In this document: in pieces, positions 19,837 through 28,374 of the stretch
Layout of the letters: every line of letters begins with the position of its first letter
Position numbering within the stretch: the stretch's first letter is position 1
Assembly (NCBI GenBank): GCA_019113825.1
Contig: DXGR01000148.1
Location: 1 to 64,000 of the forward strand
Direction: 5' to 3'
Source: Candidatus Stackebrandtia excrementipullorum
GTDB taxonomy: Bacteria > Actinomycetota > Actinomycetes > Mycobacteriales > Micromonosporaceae
Length of the DNA: 64,000 nt
The notes under the pieces: generated by a model
Told to the model about the DNA's origin: nothing
Database searches by the model: none
Seen by the model: the letters and a program-made list of their open reading frames with translations, nothing else
Program-made: the position numbers and the translations under genes

Positions 19837-21012
19837 ATGACTGAGCAAGCCGTGCCCGACGCGCCCAACGTGGCCGGTGCCGTGGAGGCGTCCGACCGGG
19901 TGGTCAGCCATCTGCACCCGGTGGGGTCGTTCGATGTCGACGACCATCCGATGCCCAACGGTCGCGAGGAGGTCTGGAGGTTCACGCCGCTGCGGCGGCT
20001 GGCCGGTGCGCTGGACCAGCAGGAGACCGCGGATAAGGCGGCCGACTACCAGGTGAATGCACCCGACGAGGTGACCCTGGCGACGTTGGCCCCGGGCCAG
20101 GCTCCTCGAGGAACGGTGTTGCTGCCCGCCGACCGTGCGGCGGCGATCGCATCCCGGGAGACGGCCGAGGCACTGCACGTCAAGGTCCCGGCGAATACCG
20201 AGTTGACCGAGCCGGTCTCGGTGACGGTGACGGCAGCCGAGCATAAACGCAGTAACGCACACTATGTGCTGGAGGTCGGGGCGTTCGCCAAGGCGACGCT
20301 CATACTGGACCACCAGGGTTCGGGCGTGCACACCGGCAACCTTGAAGTCGTCGTCGGTGACGGCGCCCAGGTCACCGTGATCTCGGTCCAGGACTGGGAC
20401 CGTGAATCGGTTCACCTGGGGCAGCATGAGGCCCTGGTGGGGCGTGACGCCTCGTATCGACACATCGTCGTCACTCTCGGTGGTGATCTGGTGAGGTTGA
20501 ACTCCAACGTTCGTTACGGTGGCACCGGAGCCGAGGCGGACTTGCTCGGGTTGTACTTCGCCGATGCCGGTCAGCACTTGGAGCACCGCCAGTTCGTCGA
20601 TCACAACGCTCCTCATACGAAAAGCAACGTCGACTACAAGGGCGCGCTGCAGGGGCAGGATGCCCGCACCGTCTGGGTGGGTGACGTGCTGATCCGCAAG
20701 GTCGCCGAGCAGATTGAGACCTACGAGATTAACCGGAACCTGGTGTTGACCGATGGCGCTCAAGCCGACTCGGTACCCAACCTGGAGATCGAAACCGGGG
20801 AGATCGTTAGCGCCGGCCACGCCAGCGCAACCGGGCGTTTCGACGACGAGCAGCTGTTCTACCTTCAATCGCGGGGCATTCCCGAAGACGAGGCACGTCG
20901 GTTGGTCGTGCGCGGATTCTTCGCCGACCTGTTGAGCCGCATCCACATTGATGCGATGCGTGAACGGCTGAGCAAGGCGATTGAGAAGCGCCTCGACAAG
21001 GCGGGGGTGTGA
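19837..21012 (+). CDS. sufD: Fe-S cluster assembly protein SufD
   Basis: Partner of SufB in the SufBCD scaffold, supporting iron acquisition. The 391-residue product shares the beta-helix C-terminal half with SufB: VDHNAPHTKSNVDYKGAL near residue 252 and FDDEQLFYLQSRGIPEDEAR near residue 333. A TTG six bases upstream of the chosen ATG is also in frame. It is 56 bases after sufB and 4 bases before the Rieske gene. Confidence 0.95.
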   Translation: MTEQAVPDAPNVAGAVEASDRVVSHLHPVGSFDVDDHPMPNGREEVWRFTPLRRLAGALDQQETADKAADYQVNAPDEVTLATLAPGQAPRGTVLLPADRAAAIASRETAEALHVKVPANTELTEPVSVTVTAAEHKRSNAHYVLEVGAFAKATLILDHQGSGVHTGNLEVVVGDGAQVTVISVQDWDRESVHLGQHEALVGRDASYRHIVVTLGGDLVRLNSNVRYGGTGAEADLLGLYFADAGQHLEHRQFVDHNAPHTKSNVDYKGALQGQDARTVWVGDVLIRKVAEQIETYEINRNLVLTDGAQADSVPNLEIETGEIVSAGHASATGRFDDEQLFYLQSRGIPEDEARRLVVRGFFADLLSRIHIDAMRERLSKAIEKRLDKAGV

Positions 21013-21016
21013 TTCG

Positions 21017-21349
21017 ATGACGACGTCGAGTGGCACCTTCCACCGCATCTGCGCGGTGAACGAACTGCCGGTGAGCGAGGCTGTCAGAGCCGAGATCGAC
21101 GGCACCCCGATAGCGCTGGTGCGCACCGACGACGATGTTTTCGCCATCTACGACGAGTGTTCGCACGCCGCCGTCGCGCTCTCGGAGGGAGACGTGGAGG
21201 ACTGCACCCTGGAGTGCTGGCTTCACGGTTCACGCTTCGATTTGAAAACCGGTGAGCCCACCGGGTTGCCCGCGACGGTTCCGGTGAAGGTGTATCCGGT
21301 CGAGATCCGTGACGGCGACGTCTATCTAAGCCTCACGCCCAAGAACTAA
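21017..21349 (+). CDS. Rieske-type [2Fe-2S] ferredoxin of the suf operon
   Basis: Small electron carrier. The 110-residue protein has both Rieske half motifs: CSH near residue 48 and CWLHG near residue 67, which together give the two Cys and two His ligands. It resembles the ferredoxin subunits of non-heme oxygenases, but no oxygenase gene is nearby; a gene like this between sufD and sufC is usual in actinobacteria, suggesting a role in cluster assembly. The ATG at 21017 is 4 bases after sufD. Confidence 0.9.
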   Translation: MTTSSGTFHRICAVNELPVSEAVRAEIDGTPIALVRTDDDVFAIYDECSHAAVALSEGDVEDCTLECWLHGSRFDLKTGEPTGLPATVPVKVYPVEIRDGDVYLSLTPKN

Positions 21350-21374
21350 CGATATTTCGGGAGAAAGTTTTCAC

Positions 21375-22154
21375 ATGAGCACGCTTTCCATTCGCGACCT
21401 TCAGGTGTCGGTGAACGTCGGCGAGGGTGAGGAAAAGCAGATCCTTCACGGGGTCGATTTGACCATCAACTCTGGCGAGACCCATGCGATCATGGGCCCC
21501 AACGGCTCCGGTAAGTCCACGTTGGCCTATTCGGTGGCCGGTCACCCGAAATACACCGTCACCGGTGGTTCGGTGACTCTTGACGGTGAGAACGTCCTGG
21601 AAATGAGCGTCGACGAACGTGCGCGCGCCGGTCTGTTCCTGGCGATGCAGTACCCGGTGGAGGTACCGGGAGTATCGGTGTCGAACTTCCTGCGCACCGC
21701 GAAGACCGCCATCGACGGTGAGGCGCCGAAGCTTCGCACGTGGATGAAGGACCTCAAGTCGGCGATGTCCGGCCTCAACATGGATGCGGAGTTCGCGCAG
21801 CGCAGCGTGAACGAGGGGTTCTCCGGCGGTGAGAAAAAGCGCCACGAGATCATGCAGCTGGAGCTGCTGAAACCCAAGATGGCGATCCTCGACGAGACCG
21901 ACTCCGGGCTCGACATCGACGCCCTGCGTATCGTCAGCGAAGGTGTCAACCAGGCTAAGACCGACACCAACGCGGGCGTTCTGTTGATTACGCACTACAC
22001 GCGGATTCTGCGCTACATCAAGCCGGACTTCGTCCACGTGTTCGTCGGCGGTCGGATCGTTGAAGAGGGCGGTCCCGAACTGTCGGAGCGCCTGGAGGCC
22101 GAAGGGTACGAGCGGTACGCGGCCGGCGCCGGCGCCGCCAAGATCGGAGAGTGA
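21375..22154 (+). CDS. sufC: Fe-S cluster assembly ATPase SufC
   Basis: ABC-type ATPase that drives conformational change in SufBCD. The 259-residue protein has Walker A GPNGSGKST near residue 39, signature FSGGEKKRHEI near residue 151 and Walker B AILDETDSGLD near residue 172, the last being characteristic of SufC. GGGAGAAAG precedes the ATG. Its stop is 3 bases before the sufS start. Confidence 0.97.
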   Translation: MSTLSIRDLQVSVNVGEGEEKQILHGVDLTINSGETHAIMGPNGSGKSTLAYSVAGHPKYTVTGGSVTLDGENVLEMSVDERARAGLFLAMQYPVEVPGVSVSNFLRTAKTAIDGEAPKLRTWMKDLKSAMSGLNMDAEFAQRSVNEGFSGGEKKRHEIMQLELLKPKMAILDETDSGLDIDALRIVSEGVNQAKTDTNAGVLLITHYTRILRYIKPDFVHVFVGGRIVEEGGPELSERLEAEGYERYAAGAGAAKIGE

Positions 22155-22156
22155 GC

Positions 22157-23452
22157 ATGGTCCCGACCGTGCCGTCGCAACGTCCCGCGGACGTGCCGGA
22201 TCTGGACGTTGCGGCGGTTCGTCGTGACTTCCCGATTCTTTCGCGGACGGTCGCGGGAAAACCGCTTGTGTACCTGGATTCGGGCAACACGTCCCAGAAG
22301 CCGCAGGCCGTGATCGACGCCATGGCAACGTTCGCCTCAACTCACAACGCGAACATCGCCCGGTCCGTTCACACCCTCGGAACCGAGGCGACCGACGAGT
22401 TCGAGGGTGCACGCGCTAAGGTGGCGGCGTTTGTCAAGGCGCCGTCCACCGACGAGATCGTGTTCACGAAAAACTCCACCGAGGCCATCAACCTGGTGGC
22501 CTATTCGATGTTGGCTGCGACGCTCGAACCGGGCGCCGACCCACGGTTGACGCTGGGGCCCGGCGACGAAGTGGTCATCTCGGAGATGGAACACCACTCG
22601 AACATCGTGCCCTGGCAGTTGCTGTGCCAACGCACCGGTGCGAGTTTGAAATGGTTGGGCATCACCGATGAGGGACGGCTTGACCTCACCGATCTTGACG
22701 ATGTCATCACCGAACGCACGAAGATCGTGTCCGTTGTGCACATGTCGAACATTCTCGGCACGATCAATGACGTGACACCTATCGTGGCCCGGGCCCGACA
22801 GGTGGGTGCTCTGGTCATGCTCGACGCGTCCCAGTCGGTGCCGCACCTGCCGTTCGACGTGACACAGCTGGACGCCGACTTCGTCGTCTTCACCGGCCAC
22901 AAAATGTGCGGTCCGACCGGTATCGGTGTTCTGTGGGGAAGGTACGACCTGTTGTCGACCATGCCTCCCTTCCTCGCCGGTGGATCTATGATCGAATCGG
23001 TGTCGATGGCGAAGTCGACGTACGCTGCCCCGCCGGCTCGATTCGAAGCCGGAACGCCGCCCATCACCGAAGCGGTCGGTTTGGGCGCTGCGGTCGACTA
23101 CCTCTCGAACCTCGACATGCGTGCAGTGCAGTGGCACGAGAAGGAATTGGTCACGTACGCGTTGGACGCGTTGAGCAGTGTCCCCGATTTGACGGTGATC
23201 GGCCCCGCCAACGCGGTATCCCGGGGAGGAACGGTTTCGTTCGACCTTGCCGGTATCCACCCGCATGACGTGGGGCAGGTCCTCGACTCCGAGGGAGTTC
23301 AGGTCCGAGTCGGTCATCACTGCGCGAAGCCGGTTTGCGCCCGGTTTAAAGTGGCGGCCACGACACGGGCGTCGTTTTACGTCTATACGACTCGACAGGA
23401 CGTCGATGCGCTTGTGGCAGGCTTGGAAAAGACGCGGAAGGTGTTCGGCTGA
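22157..23452 (+). CDS. sufS: Cysteine desulfurase SufS
   Basis: PLP enzyme that takes sulfur from cysteine as a protein persulfide for cluster assembly. The 431-residue protein has the PLP Lys in TGHKMCGPTG near residue 250 and the persulfide Cys in HHCAKP near residue 392. The ATG at 22157 is preferred to the GTG at 22151 because GGAGAG lies at suitable distance from the ATG and touches the GTG. The stop overlaps sufU by one base. Confidence 0.96.
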   Translation: MVPTVPSQRPADVPDLDVAAVRRDFPILSRTVAGKPLVYLDSGNTSQKPQAVIDAMATFASTHNANIARSVHTLGTEATDEFEGARAKVAAFVKAPSTDEIVFTKNSTEAINLVAYSMLAATLEPGADPRLTLGPGDEVVISEMEHHSNIVPWQLLCQRTGASLKWLGITDEGRLDLTDLDDVITERTKIVSVVHMSNILGTINDVTPIVARARQVGALVMLDASQSVPHLPFDVTQLDADFVVFTGHKMCGPTGIGVLWGRYDLLSTMPPFLAGGSMIESVSMAKSTYAAPPARFEAGTPPITEAVGLGAAVDYLSNLDMRAVQWHEKELVTYALDALSSVPDLTVIGPANAVSRGGTVSFDLAGIHPHDVGQVLDSEGVQVRVGHHCAKPVCARFKVAATTRASFYVYTTRQDVDALVAGLEKTRKVFG

Positions 23453-23904
23453 TGCTCGATGAGCTGTACCAGGAGGTAATCCTGGATCACTACAGGTCTC
23501 CGCACGGGAAAGGCTTGCGGGAACCGTTCCAGGCCGAGGCGCACCACGTCAATCCGACCTGCGGTGACGAAATCACTCTGCGGGTACACATTGATGACGG
23601 TCGAGTCGCCGATGTCTCTTACGACAACATCGGATGCTCGATTTCCCAGGCCTCGGCCAGCGTCATGTACGACCTGGTGCACGACAGGAAATTGGAGGAG
23701 GCTTTCGCCACACTCGAAGCCTTCTCCGAATTGATGGCCAGTCGAGGAGCCGTCGACCCCGACGAGGATGTGTTGGAGGACGCGGTGGCGTTCGCCGGCG
23801 TGTCGAAGTTCCCCGGCCGGGTGAAGTGCGCGTTGCTGTCGTGGATGGCGTTCAAAGACGCCGCGATACGCGCGAGTTCAGCTACGAGCGGAGATAACAC
23901 ATGA
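23452..23904 (+). CDS. sufU: Sulfur carrier/transfer protein SufU
   Basis: Zinc protein that accepts sulfur from SufS, the usual partner in Gram-positive bacteria. The 150-residue protein has NPTCGDE near residue 39, GCSISQAS near residue 64 and VKCALLSW near residue 124, giving the three Cys and the Asp expected as metal ligands. Translation is coupled to sufS (TGATG) and to the next gene (ATGA). Confidence 0.94.
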   Translation: MLDELYQEVILDHYRSPHGKGLREPFQAEAHHVNPTCGDEITLRVHIDDGRVADVSYDNIGCSISQASASVMYDLVHDRKLEEAFATLEAFSELMASRGAVDPDEDVLEDAVAFAGVSKFPGRVKCALLSWMAFKDAAIRASSATSGDNT

Positions 23905-24281
23905 CCGACACCGAGACCACCGGTACCGAAGCGGCGAAGGAGACGACGCCGGTCGCGAAGGCGGCGTCCGACGACGTCCTGGAAGCCATGAAGGATGTGG
24001 TCGACCCGGAGCTGGGCATCAACGTCGTCGACCTGGGCTTGGTATACGGCGTTCACGTTGACGACGACAATGTTGCGACGGTGGATATGACGTTGACCTC
24101 GGCCGCATGCCCGCTGACCGACGTTATCGAAGACCAGACACGGTCGGCGTTGACGAGCGGTCCGGGCGGCGGACTGTGCAGCGACATGCGCATCAACTGG
24201 GTATGGATTCCGCCGTGGGGCCCCGACAAGATCACCGACGACGGCCGTGAGCAGTTGCGTGCCCTGGGTTTCAACGTTTAG
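23901..24281 (+). CDS. sufT: Fe-S assembly factor SufT (DUF59/MIP18-like)
   Basis: Small accessory protein for Fe-S maturation. The 126-residue product has an acidic/Thr-rich N-terminal tail and a DUF59 domain with DPELGINVVDLGLVY near residue 34 and SAACPLTD near residue 66. It overlaps sufU by 4 bases and is the last recognised suf gene. The same domain occurs in phenylacetate PaaD, but context decides for SufT. Confidence 0.92.
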   Translation: MTDTETTGTEAAKETTPVAKAASDDVLEAMKDVVDPELGINVVDLGLVYGVHVDDDNVATVDMTLTSAACPLTDVIEDQTRSALTSGPGGGLCSDMRINWVWIPPWGPDKITDDGREQLRALGFNV

Positions 24282-24286
24282 ATCTC

Positions 24287-25288
24287 GTGACCGTTAATCG
24301 CCCGGCCGCCGGAGGCGGCCGGGAAATACTGGTGACGCCGGAACGGATCGCCAAGTGGCTCGACGGATTCGAGCAACGGCACGGAGGCGCTGAACTGATC
24401 GCCACCGAGACCGGTGTCCGCGCCGAGGCCTCTAACGGCGCCGTCGCGGTGTGCGATCTCCCGTTGGGTGCATTTCTCCCGCATCAGGTTCCGCAACCGG
24501 ACCCGACCGAAGGTTGGGGACGTCTGCTGGACTTCTTCGTCGAGGCGGCGAACCGTCCACGGACCGTGGGTGCGGTCATCGCGCGGCGTGGCGCGTTTGC
24601 CGTCGGTGTGTTCGACGGCCATCGCCTGCTTCGATCGAAGGTTGACACGACATACGTGCAGGGGCGTACCGCCGCAGGCGGATGGTCCCAGCAACGGTAC
24701 GCCCGGAGAAGATCGAACCAGGCGAACAAGGCCGTCAAATCGGCCGCCGATGTGGTGCATCGCCTTCTGGCGGAGGCCCTGGACGAGCTGTATGCGGTTG
24801 TTACCGCCGGGGACCGCGACCTTGTGGCCGCGGTCCTTGACGATCCGCGTCTGGCCGGAGTGAAGGAGCGGGTGCATCCTCCGCATTTCGGTGACGTGGC
24901 CGAGCCTCGACGCTCGACGTTGGAGAAGTTGCCCCAGTGGTTTCGCGTCGTGCGTATTCATCTGGTGCAGCCCGACGAGGACTTACCGAAAACGGCGCCC
25001 CTGGTCCCGCCGGAAGGCCCACACCGCTGTCCCCGCGGTGGCCGCAGTCCAGACTCCCAACGCGATCAGAGACGTCGGTTCGGGAGAAAAGTCGGTGGTT
25101 GCCGTCCACACCAGCTCCACCGCGCCGCGGGTGGGCAAAAACGGTGCGACGTGTTCGAGAAACGAGGGCATTCGGTCGGGTCCGCCGAAGAACAGCCCTC
25201 CTCCAAACGCCATGGGGAAGAACAACAGCTGGGTTACCGCCAATGCAGCGCGGCTGGGCAGCGCGTAGCCGACGGTGAGTCCGAGTAG
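24287..25288 (+). CDS. acVLRF1-family peptidyl-tRNA hydrolase with abnormal C-terminal extension
   Basis: Actinobacterial Vms1/release-factor-like protein thought to release nascent chains from stalled ribosomes. RPAAGGGR at the N-terminus and the release loop GGWSQQRYARRRSNQ near residues 125-139, in place of GGQ, are the family marks. The GTG start lies 5 bases after sufT. Relatives end near residue 230, about VRIHL here; this frame runs another 100 or so residues through the 3' part of the opposite-strand permease gene, and the added sequence is Arg/Gly/Gln-rich with no visible domain. A lost stop codon is the simplest explanation. A 10-base hairpin at 24301-24323 lies within the first codons. 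Confidence 0.82.
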   Translation: MTVNRPAAGGGREILVTPERIAKWLDGFEQRHGGAELIATETGVRAEASNGAVAVCDLPLGAFLPHQVPQPDPTEGWGRLLDFFVEAANRPRTVGAVIARRGAFAVGVFDGHRLLRSKVDTTYVQGRTAAGGWSQQRYARRRSNQANKAVKSAADVVHRLLAEALDELYAVVTAGDRDLVAAVLDDPRLAGVKERVHPPHFGDVAEPRRSTLEKLPQWFRVVRIHLVQPDEDLPKTAPLVPPEGPHRCPRGGRSPDSQRDQRRRFGRKVGGCRPHQLHRAAGGQKRCDVFEKRGHSVGSAEEQPSSKRHGEEQQLGYRQCSAAGQRVADGESE

Positions 25289-25723
25289 GGAGAACGGGAC
25301 CGCGGTCACCAGGAGGGCAACTGCCCCCAGGAGCAGACCGGGGACGGAGACCGTCGCCTCCGTCAACAGTGCGGCGATCAGGAGAACGGGTAGCAGCGCC
25401 AGCAACGTCATGACGCCCACATTGATGACGCGTCCGATGAACCGAGGCGCCGCCCCCACGGGCAACGTGCGTGTGAACGGTTCCCACGGTTGGGCACGGT
25501 CTTCGGCGACGCTGATGCCGTACTGAAACAGGCAGGCCGACATGGTGGCGAACACCGTCATCGCGCCCGTGGCGTAGGTGGCGGCTGCAGAATGGGAACC
25601 GGCGAACGGCACCACGAAGAACAACATGCTCGCAGCCGGAAAGAACATGGTCCCTATGACCGCGATCGGTACACGGACGGTCTCAAGAAAATGGTATTTG
25701 GCGTGTGTCAAGGCCAGTGACAT
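24983..25723 (-). CDS. ABC-2 type exporter permease
   Basis: Membrane subunit of an ABC exporter. The 246-residue protein has about six hydrophobic segments and ends naturally in a short basic tail (FRRDQGRRFR). It lies 11 bases downstream of its ATPase gene and has the usual one-permease/one-ATPase arrangement. Its last 300 bases are antisense to the extension of the acVLRF1 gene; permease coding looks normal there. Substrate unknown, drug or lipid export being typical for the family. Confidence 0.88.
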   Translation of the reverse strand: MSLALTHAKYHFLETVRVPIAVIGTMFFPAASMLFFVVPFAGSHSAAATYATGAMTVFATMSACLFQYGISVAEDRAQPWEPFTRTLPVGAAPRFIGRVINVGVMTLLALLPVLLIAALLTEATVSVPGLLLGAVALLVTAVPFSLLGLTVGYALPSRAALAVTQLLFFPMAFGGGLFFGGPDRMPSFLEHVAPFLPTRGAVELVWTATTDFSPEPTSLIALGVWTAATAGTAVWAFRRDQGRRFR

Positions 25724-25734
25724 TGATGGGCCCT

Positions 25735-26595
25735 TCAGGCGTTGGTGAGGGTGAGGAATGCGTCTTCGAGTGATGCCGGTTCAATCGCCAGCTCACGAAA
25801 GTCGGGACCTGCTGTCACGAGCTCGCGAATGACCTGGTCGGGGTCGGAGGTGTAGACGACGACCCGGTCTCGGTCACGTCGTGAATCGACCACGGACTCG
25901 GTCTTGATCTGTTCGCCGAGGTAGCTGACCTTGGTCAGTCCGACGCGTTTTTTGATCTCGTCGACGTGGCCGTCGGCAAGAAGACGGCCTTCGCCGATCA
26001 CGACGACGCGTTGCGCGAGCGCCTCGACCTCCTCTAGATAATGGCTGGTCAGGACGACGGTGCCACCCTCGGCGTGGAACGATGCGATCGCATCCCACAG
26101 GGACCGACGCGCTTCGACGTCCAGGCCGGTCGTGGGTTCATCGAGGAAGACCAGTTTGGGGCGGCCCACAAAGGCCAAGGCCACCGCCAGTCGTCTTTTT
26201 TGTCCACCCGACAGTGCACCGGTTTGTTTACGTCTCATGCCGAGAAGTCCGAAGCGGTCCAGGAGATCGTCACGATCCGCCGGCTCGGGGAAGTGGGCGC
26301 GGACATAGTCGACGACTTCCCCCACACGCAATGTCTCCGGCAGCCCTGTTTCCTGGGGTGTCACACCGATATGACGACGCGCGGTGGGGCGTCGCGGGTC
26401 AAAGCCGAACAGCTCGACCGAACCGTCCGTGGGGAATCGCCCCCCGGTAAACAATTTGAGCAACGTGGATTTACCGGCTCCGTTGGGGCCCAACAGTCCT
26501 ACGAGTTGGCCGCGTTCCACGTCGAGGTTCACGCGATCGAGTGCCAGCTGCTCCCCGTAGCGATGGGTCAGGTTGACGGCGCGTGCGACGGTCAT
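25735..26595 (-). CDS. ABC exporter ATP-binding protein
   Basis: Energises the adjacent permease. The 286-residue protein has Walker A GPNGAGKST near residue 36, signature LSGGQKRR near residue 129 and Walker B LVFLDEPTTGLD near residue 149, followed by a switch His in LTSHYLEE. The C-terminal third is the extension typical of drug/antibiotic (CcmA-like) exporters. It overlaps the regulator gene by 4 bases. Confidence 0.92.
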   Translation of the reverse strand: MTVARAVNLTHRYGEQLALDRVNLDVERGQLVGLLGPNGAGKSTLLKLFTGGRFPTDGSVELFGFDPRRPTARRHIGVTPQETGLPETLRVGEVVDYVRAHFPEPADRDDLLDRFGLLGMRRKQTGALSGGQKRRLAVALAFVGRPKLVFLDEPTTGLDVEARRSLWDAIASFHAEGGTVVLTSHYLEEVEALAQRVVVIGEGRLLADGHVDEIKKRVGLTKVSYLGEQIKTESVVDSRRDRDRVVVYTSDPDQVIRELVTAGPDFRELAIEPASLEDAFLTLTNA

Positions 26596-26909
26596 AAGGA
26601 ACCTCCGGAGGGGTCGATCAATGCGCGGATGGCGGTGGTGTATTGCTCGAACGCCAGGCGTCCGCGGGTGGTCAAAGCGATATAGGTGACCGGTGTACGG
26701 CCTCGGTGCGTCTTGGTGACGTCGATATAGGCGGCGTCTTCAAGCTTGCGCAGGTGAACCGAGAGGTTTCCCGCGCTCATGTCGAGTAGATCTCGCAGAC
26801 CCGGAAAGGCGATGCGGTCGGACTGGGACAGTGTGGCCAGGGTTGCCACGACACGTAGCCGGGCTTGGGCGTGAATGACCGGATCCAGTTCCGGAACCGG
26901 CTCGCTCAT
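26592..26909 (-). CDS. Small winged-helix transcription regulator
   Basis: The 105-residue protein fits the MarR/ArsR-like single-domain regulators: FPGLRDLLDMSAGNLSVHLRKLE near residues 31-54 forms the helix-turn-helix (read as two adjacent parts) and KTHRGRTPVTYIALT the wing. The ATG at 26909 overlaps the upstream membrane-protein stop as ATGA. Such regulators commonly control the exporter encoded with them; the palindrome at the operon promoter is a likely target. Confidence 0.85.
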   Translation of the reverse strand: MSEPVPELDPVIHAQARLRVVATLATLSQSDRIAFPGLRDLLDMSAGNLSVHLRKLEDAAYIDVTKTHRGRTPVTYIALTTRGRLAFEQYTTAIRALIDPSGGSL

Positions 26910-27541
26910 GACCGGCCCCTGTCGTGCATATGGAGCACCAGACCGCCCAGGAGCATGCCGCCACCACCGGCGGTGGCGGTCAGTAGCGCGTGCCAACCGG
27001 GTCCGGCGGTGATCCCGATGGCGTTGACGACGCTGATCCACAGGCCGAGCCCGAACATGGACCGGTCGTTGAAAATGGCGGCCCCGGCCATGTACAACAT
27101 TCCCGTGACCCCGACGGACAGACCCGCCCACAGCAGACCGATCTGGTCTTCGGGAATGAAGTCCTTGAAGTAGATGCCGGTCGCGATCACGGTCAGGAAA
27201 CCGAAGGTCCAGGTAAACCCGAACATCATTCCCTGAGTGCTACTCGCCCCCTGGATGTGTCGGGTCGACCGGATTCCGATGAATGCGGTCCAGGAGATCG
27301 CGACCAGCATGAGGCTGAACAAGACGATCAGCGGTACCGCCTGCGGCATTGCCACATAGGGGGCGCCGTCCAGTCCGTAGTACAGGAAGAACAGGCCGAA
27401 ACTGATGAGCCAGGTGACGCCCCAGGGGGTCCAGTACCACAGGTGGTGGCCACCGAGCTTTCGGTTGGCGTGGTGCTGCTGTCGGGTGATCAGTTGCAGT
27501 GATTCCTCGGGGGACAGCTCCCGTTCGGATGGTTCGCTCAT
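26906..27541 (-). CDS. Membrane protein of unknown function, first gene of exporter operon
   Basis: A 211-residue protein with a polar N-terminus and about six hydrophobic segments (near residues 36-58, 68-90, 106-128, 133-155, 160-180 and 182-202). I recognise no catalytic motif. It is translationally coupled to the regulator and exporter genes, which suggests a role with them. Its ATG coincides with the transcription start predicted from the promoter, so the mRNA is probably leaderless. Confidence 0.75.
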   Translation of the reverse strand: MSEPSERELSPEESLQLITRQQHHANRKLGGHHLWYWTPWGVTWLISFGLFFLYYGLDGAPYVAMPQAVPLIVLFSLMLVAISWTAFIGIRSTRHIQGASSTQGMMFGFTWTFGFLTVIATGIYFKDFIPEDQIGLLWAGLSVGVTGMLYMAGAAIFNDRSMFGLGLWISVVNAIGITAGPGWHALLTATAGGGGMLLGGLVLHMHDRGRS

Positions 27542-27547
27542 GCAACA

Positions 27548-27579
27548 ACACTATTGACGAAAGTAGTTGTTGTCAACAA
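27548..27579 (-). promoter_or_regulatory. Promoter with overlapping palindrome, leaderless operon start
   Basis: On the minus strand TTGACA (27571-27576), a 17-base spacer and TAGTGT (27548-27553) form a good promoter; +1 falls about at the ATG, 27541. The -35 box is inside the palindrome TTGTTGACAACAA (27567-27579), whose 6-base halves are perfect. This is a plausible operator for the small regulator of the operon. Confidence 0.7.
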
Positions 27580-27610
27580 GAGGTTTGAAATGCAAACGGC
27601 TCGGCCGTAG

Positions 27611-27645
27611 AAGAGGCGGTTCGCAACCGGAACGAACCGCCTCTT
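27611..27645 (-). terminator. Hairpin terminator of the M23 peptidase gene
   Basis: Arms of 13 bases (27611-27623 and 27633-27645) are perfect complements around a 9-base loop, 19 bases past the M23 stop codon. No long T-tract follows. Confidence 0.7.
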
Positions 27646-27663
27646 GGGAGGGAGGATTGAGGT

Positions 27664-28374
27664 CTAGATCTTGACGCCCTTGTCCTTCAGGAATTTCACG
27701 GGATCGGTGGGGGTCCCGTTCACGTAAACCTCGAAGTGCAGGTGAGGTCCCGTCACGTCCCCGGTCGAACCCGCAAGGCCGATGGTGTCCCCGGCCTTAA
27801 CCTTGTCTCCGACGTCCACCAAGAGCTTCGAGTGGTGACCGTAAACGGTGACAACGCCGTTGGCGTGTTCGATGGTGATGCCCAGGCCGTAGCCGCCGTT
27901 GGAGCCGGCCTGCACCACAGTCCCGTCGGCGGCCGCATAGTTGTCGGCGCCTTCGGCGGCGGCGAAGTCGGTGCCGTAATGCATCTCGCCGCCTCGCCAG
28001 GCCCGCGGCCCGTACACGTCACTGATCGGTGCCGGTGACGGTATGACCCAGTCCGGAGGTGGCGCGGCTTCGGCGTCCTTGGGGTCGGGAGTCTCGGCCG
28101 GGTCGGCGTCCTTCTCAGGAGCCTCGCTCTCGGCCGGAACCTCTCGTTCCGCATCTCGGTCGGCTTGGGCCTGCTCCTCTCGTTCAGCCGACGCCACGGC
28201 GACCGTGTCGTCGGCGGGACTGTCCGCCGCGACGGCTGCCGACAACCCACTGCCTATCAACGTGGCCGCGGCGATGGCCGCGAAAACCGTTCTAGAGAAC
28301 GGCAGTTGGCGGTGTCGACCGAAGTACTTCGACGGTTTACGCAGTTCAGGGGTTTTTTCCGAGGGTGAATCCAT
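27664..28374 (-). CDS. Secreted M23-family (LytM-type) peptidoglycan endopeptidase
   Basis: Zinc peptidase or peptidase-like protein acting in the cell wall. The 236 residues comprise a cytoplasmic basic N-terminus, a signal/anchor helix (about 28-49, ending AAVAA), an acidic Ala/Glu/Pro-rich linker (50-107) and an M23 domain. HYGTD near residue 133 and HLHFE near residue 213 hold the zinc ligands, with GHHS supplying the active-site His. All ligands are present. It stands alone, with its own hairpin terminator. Confidence 0.9.
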   Translation of the reverse strand: MDSPSEKTPELRKPSKYFGRHRQLPFSRTVFAAIAAATLIGSGLSAAVAADSPADDTVAVASAEREEQAQADRDAEREVPAESEAPEKDADPAETPDPKDAEAAPPPDWVIPSPAPISDVYGPRAWRGGEMHYGTDFAAAEGADNYAAADGTVVQAGSNGGYGLGITIEHANGVVTVYGHHSKLLVDVGDKVKAGDTIGLAGSTGDVTGPHLHFEVYVNGTPTDPVKFLKDKGVKI

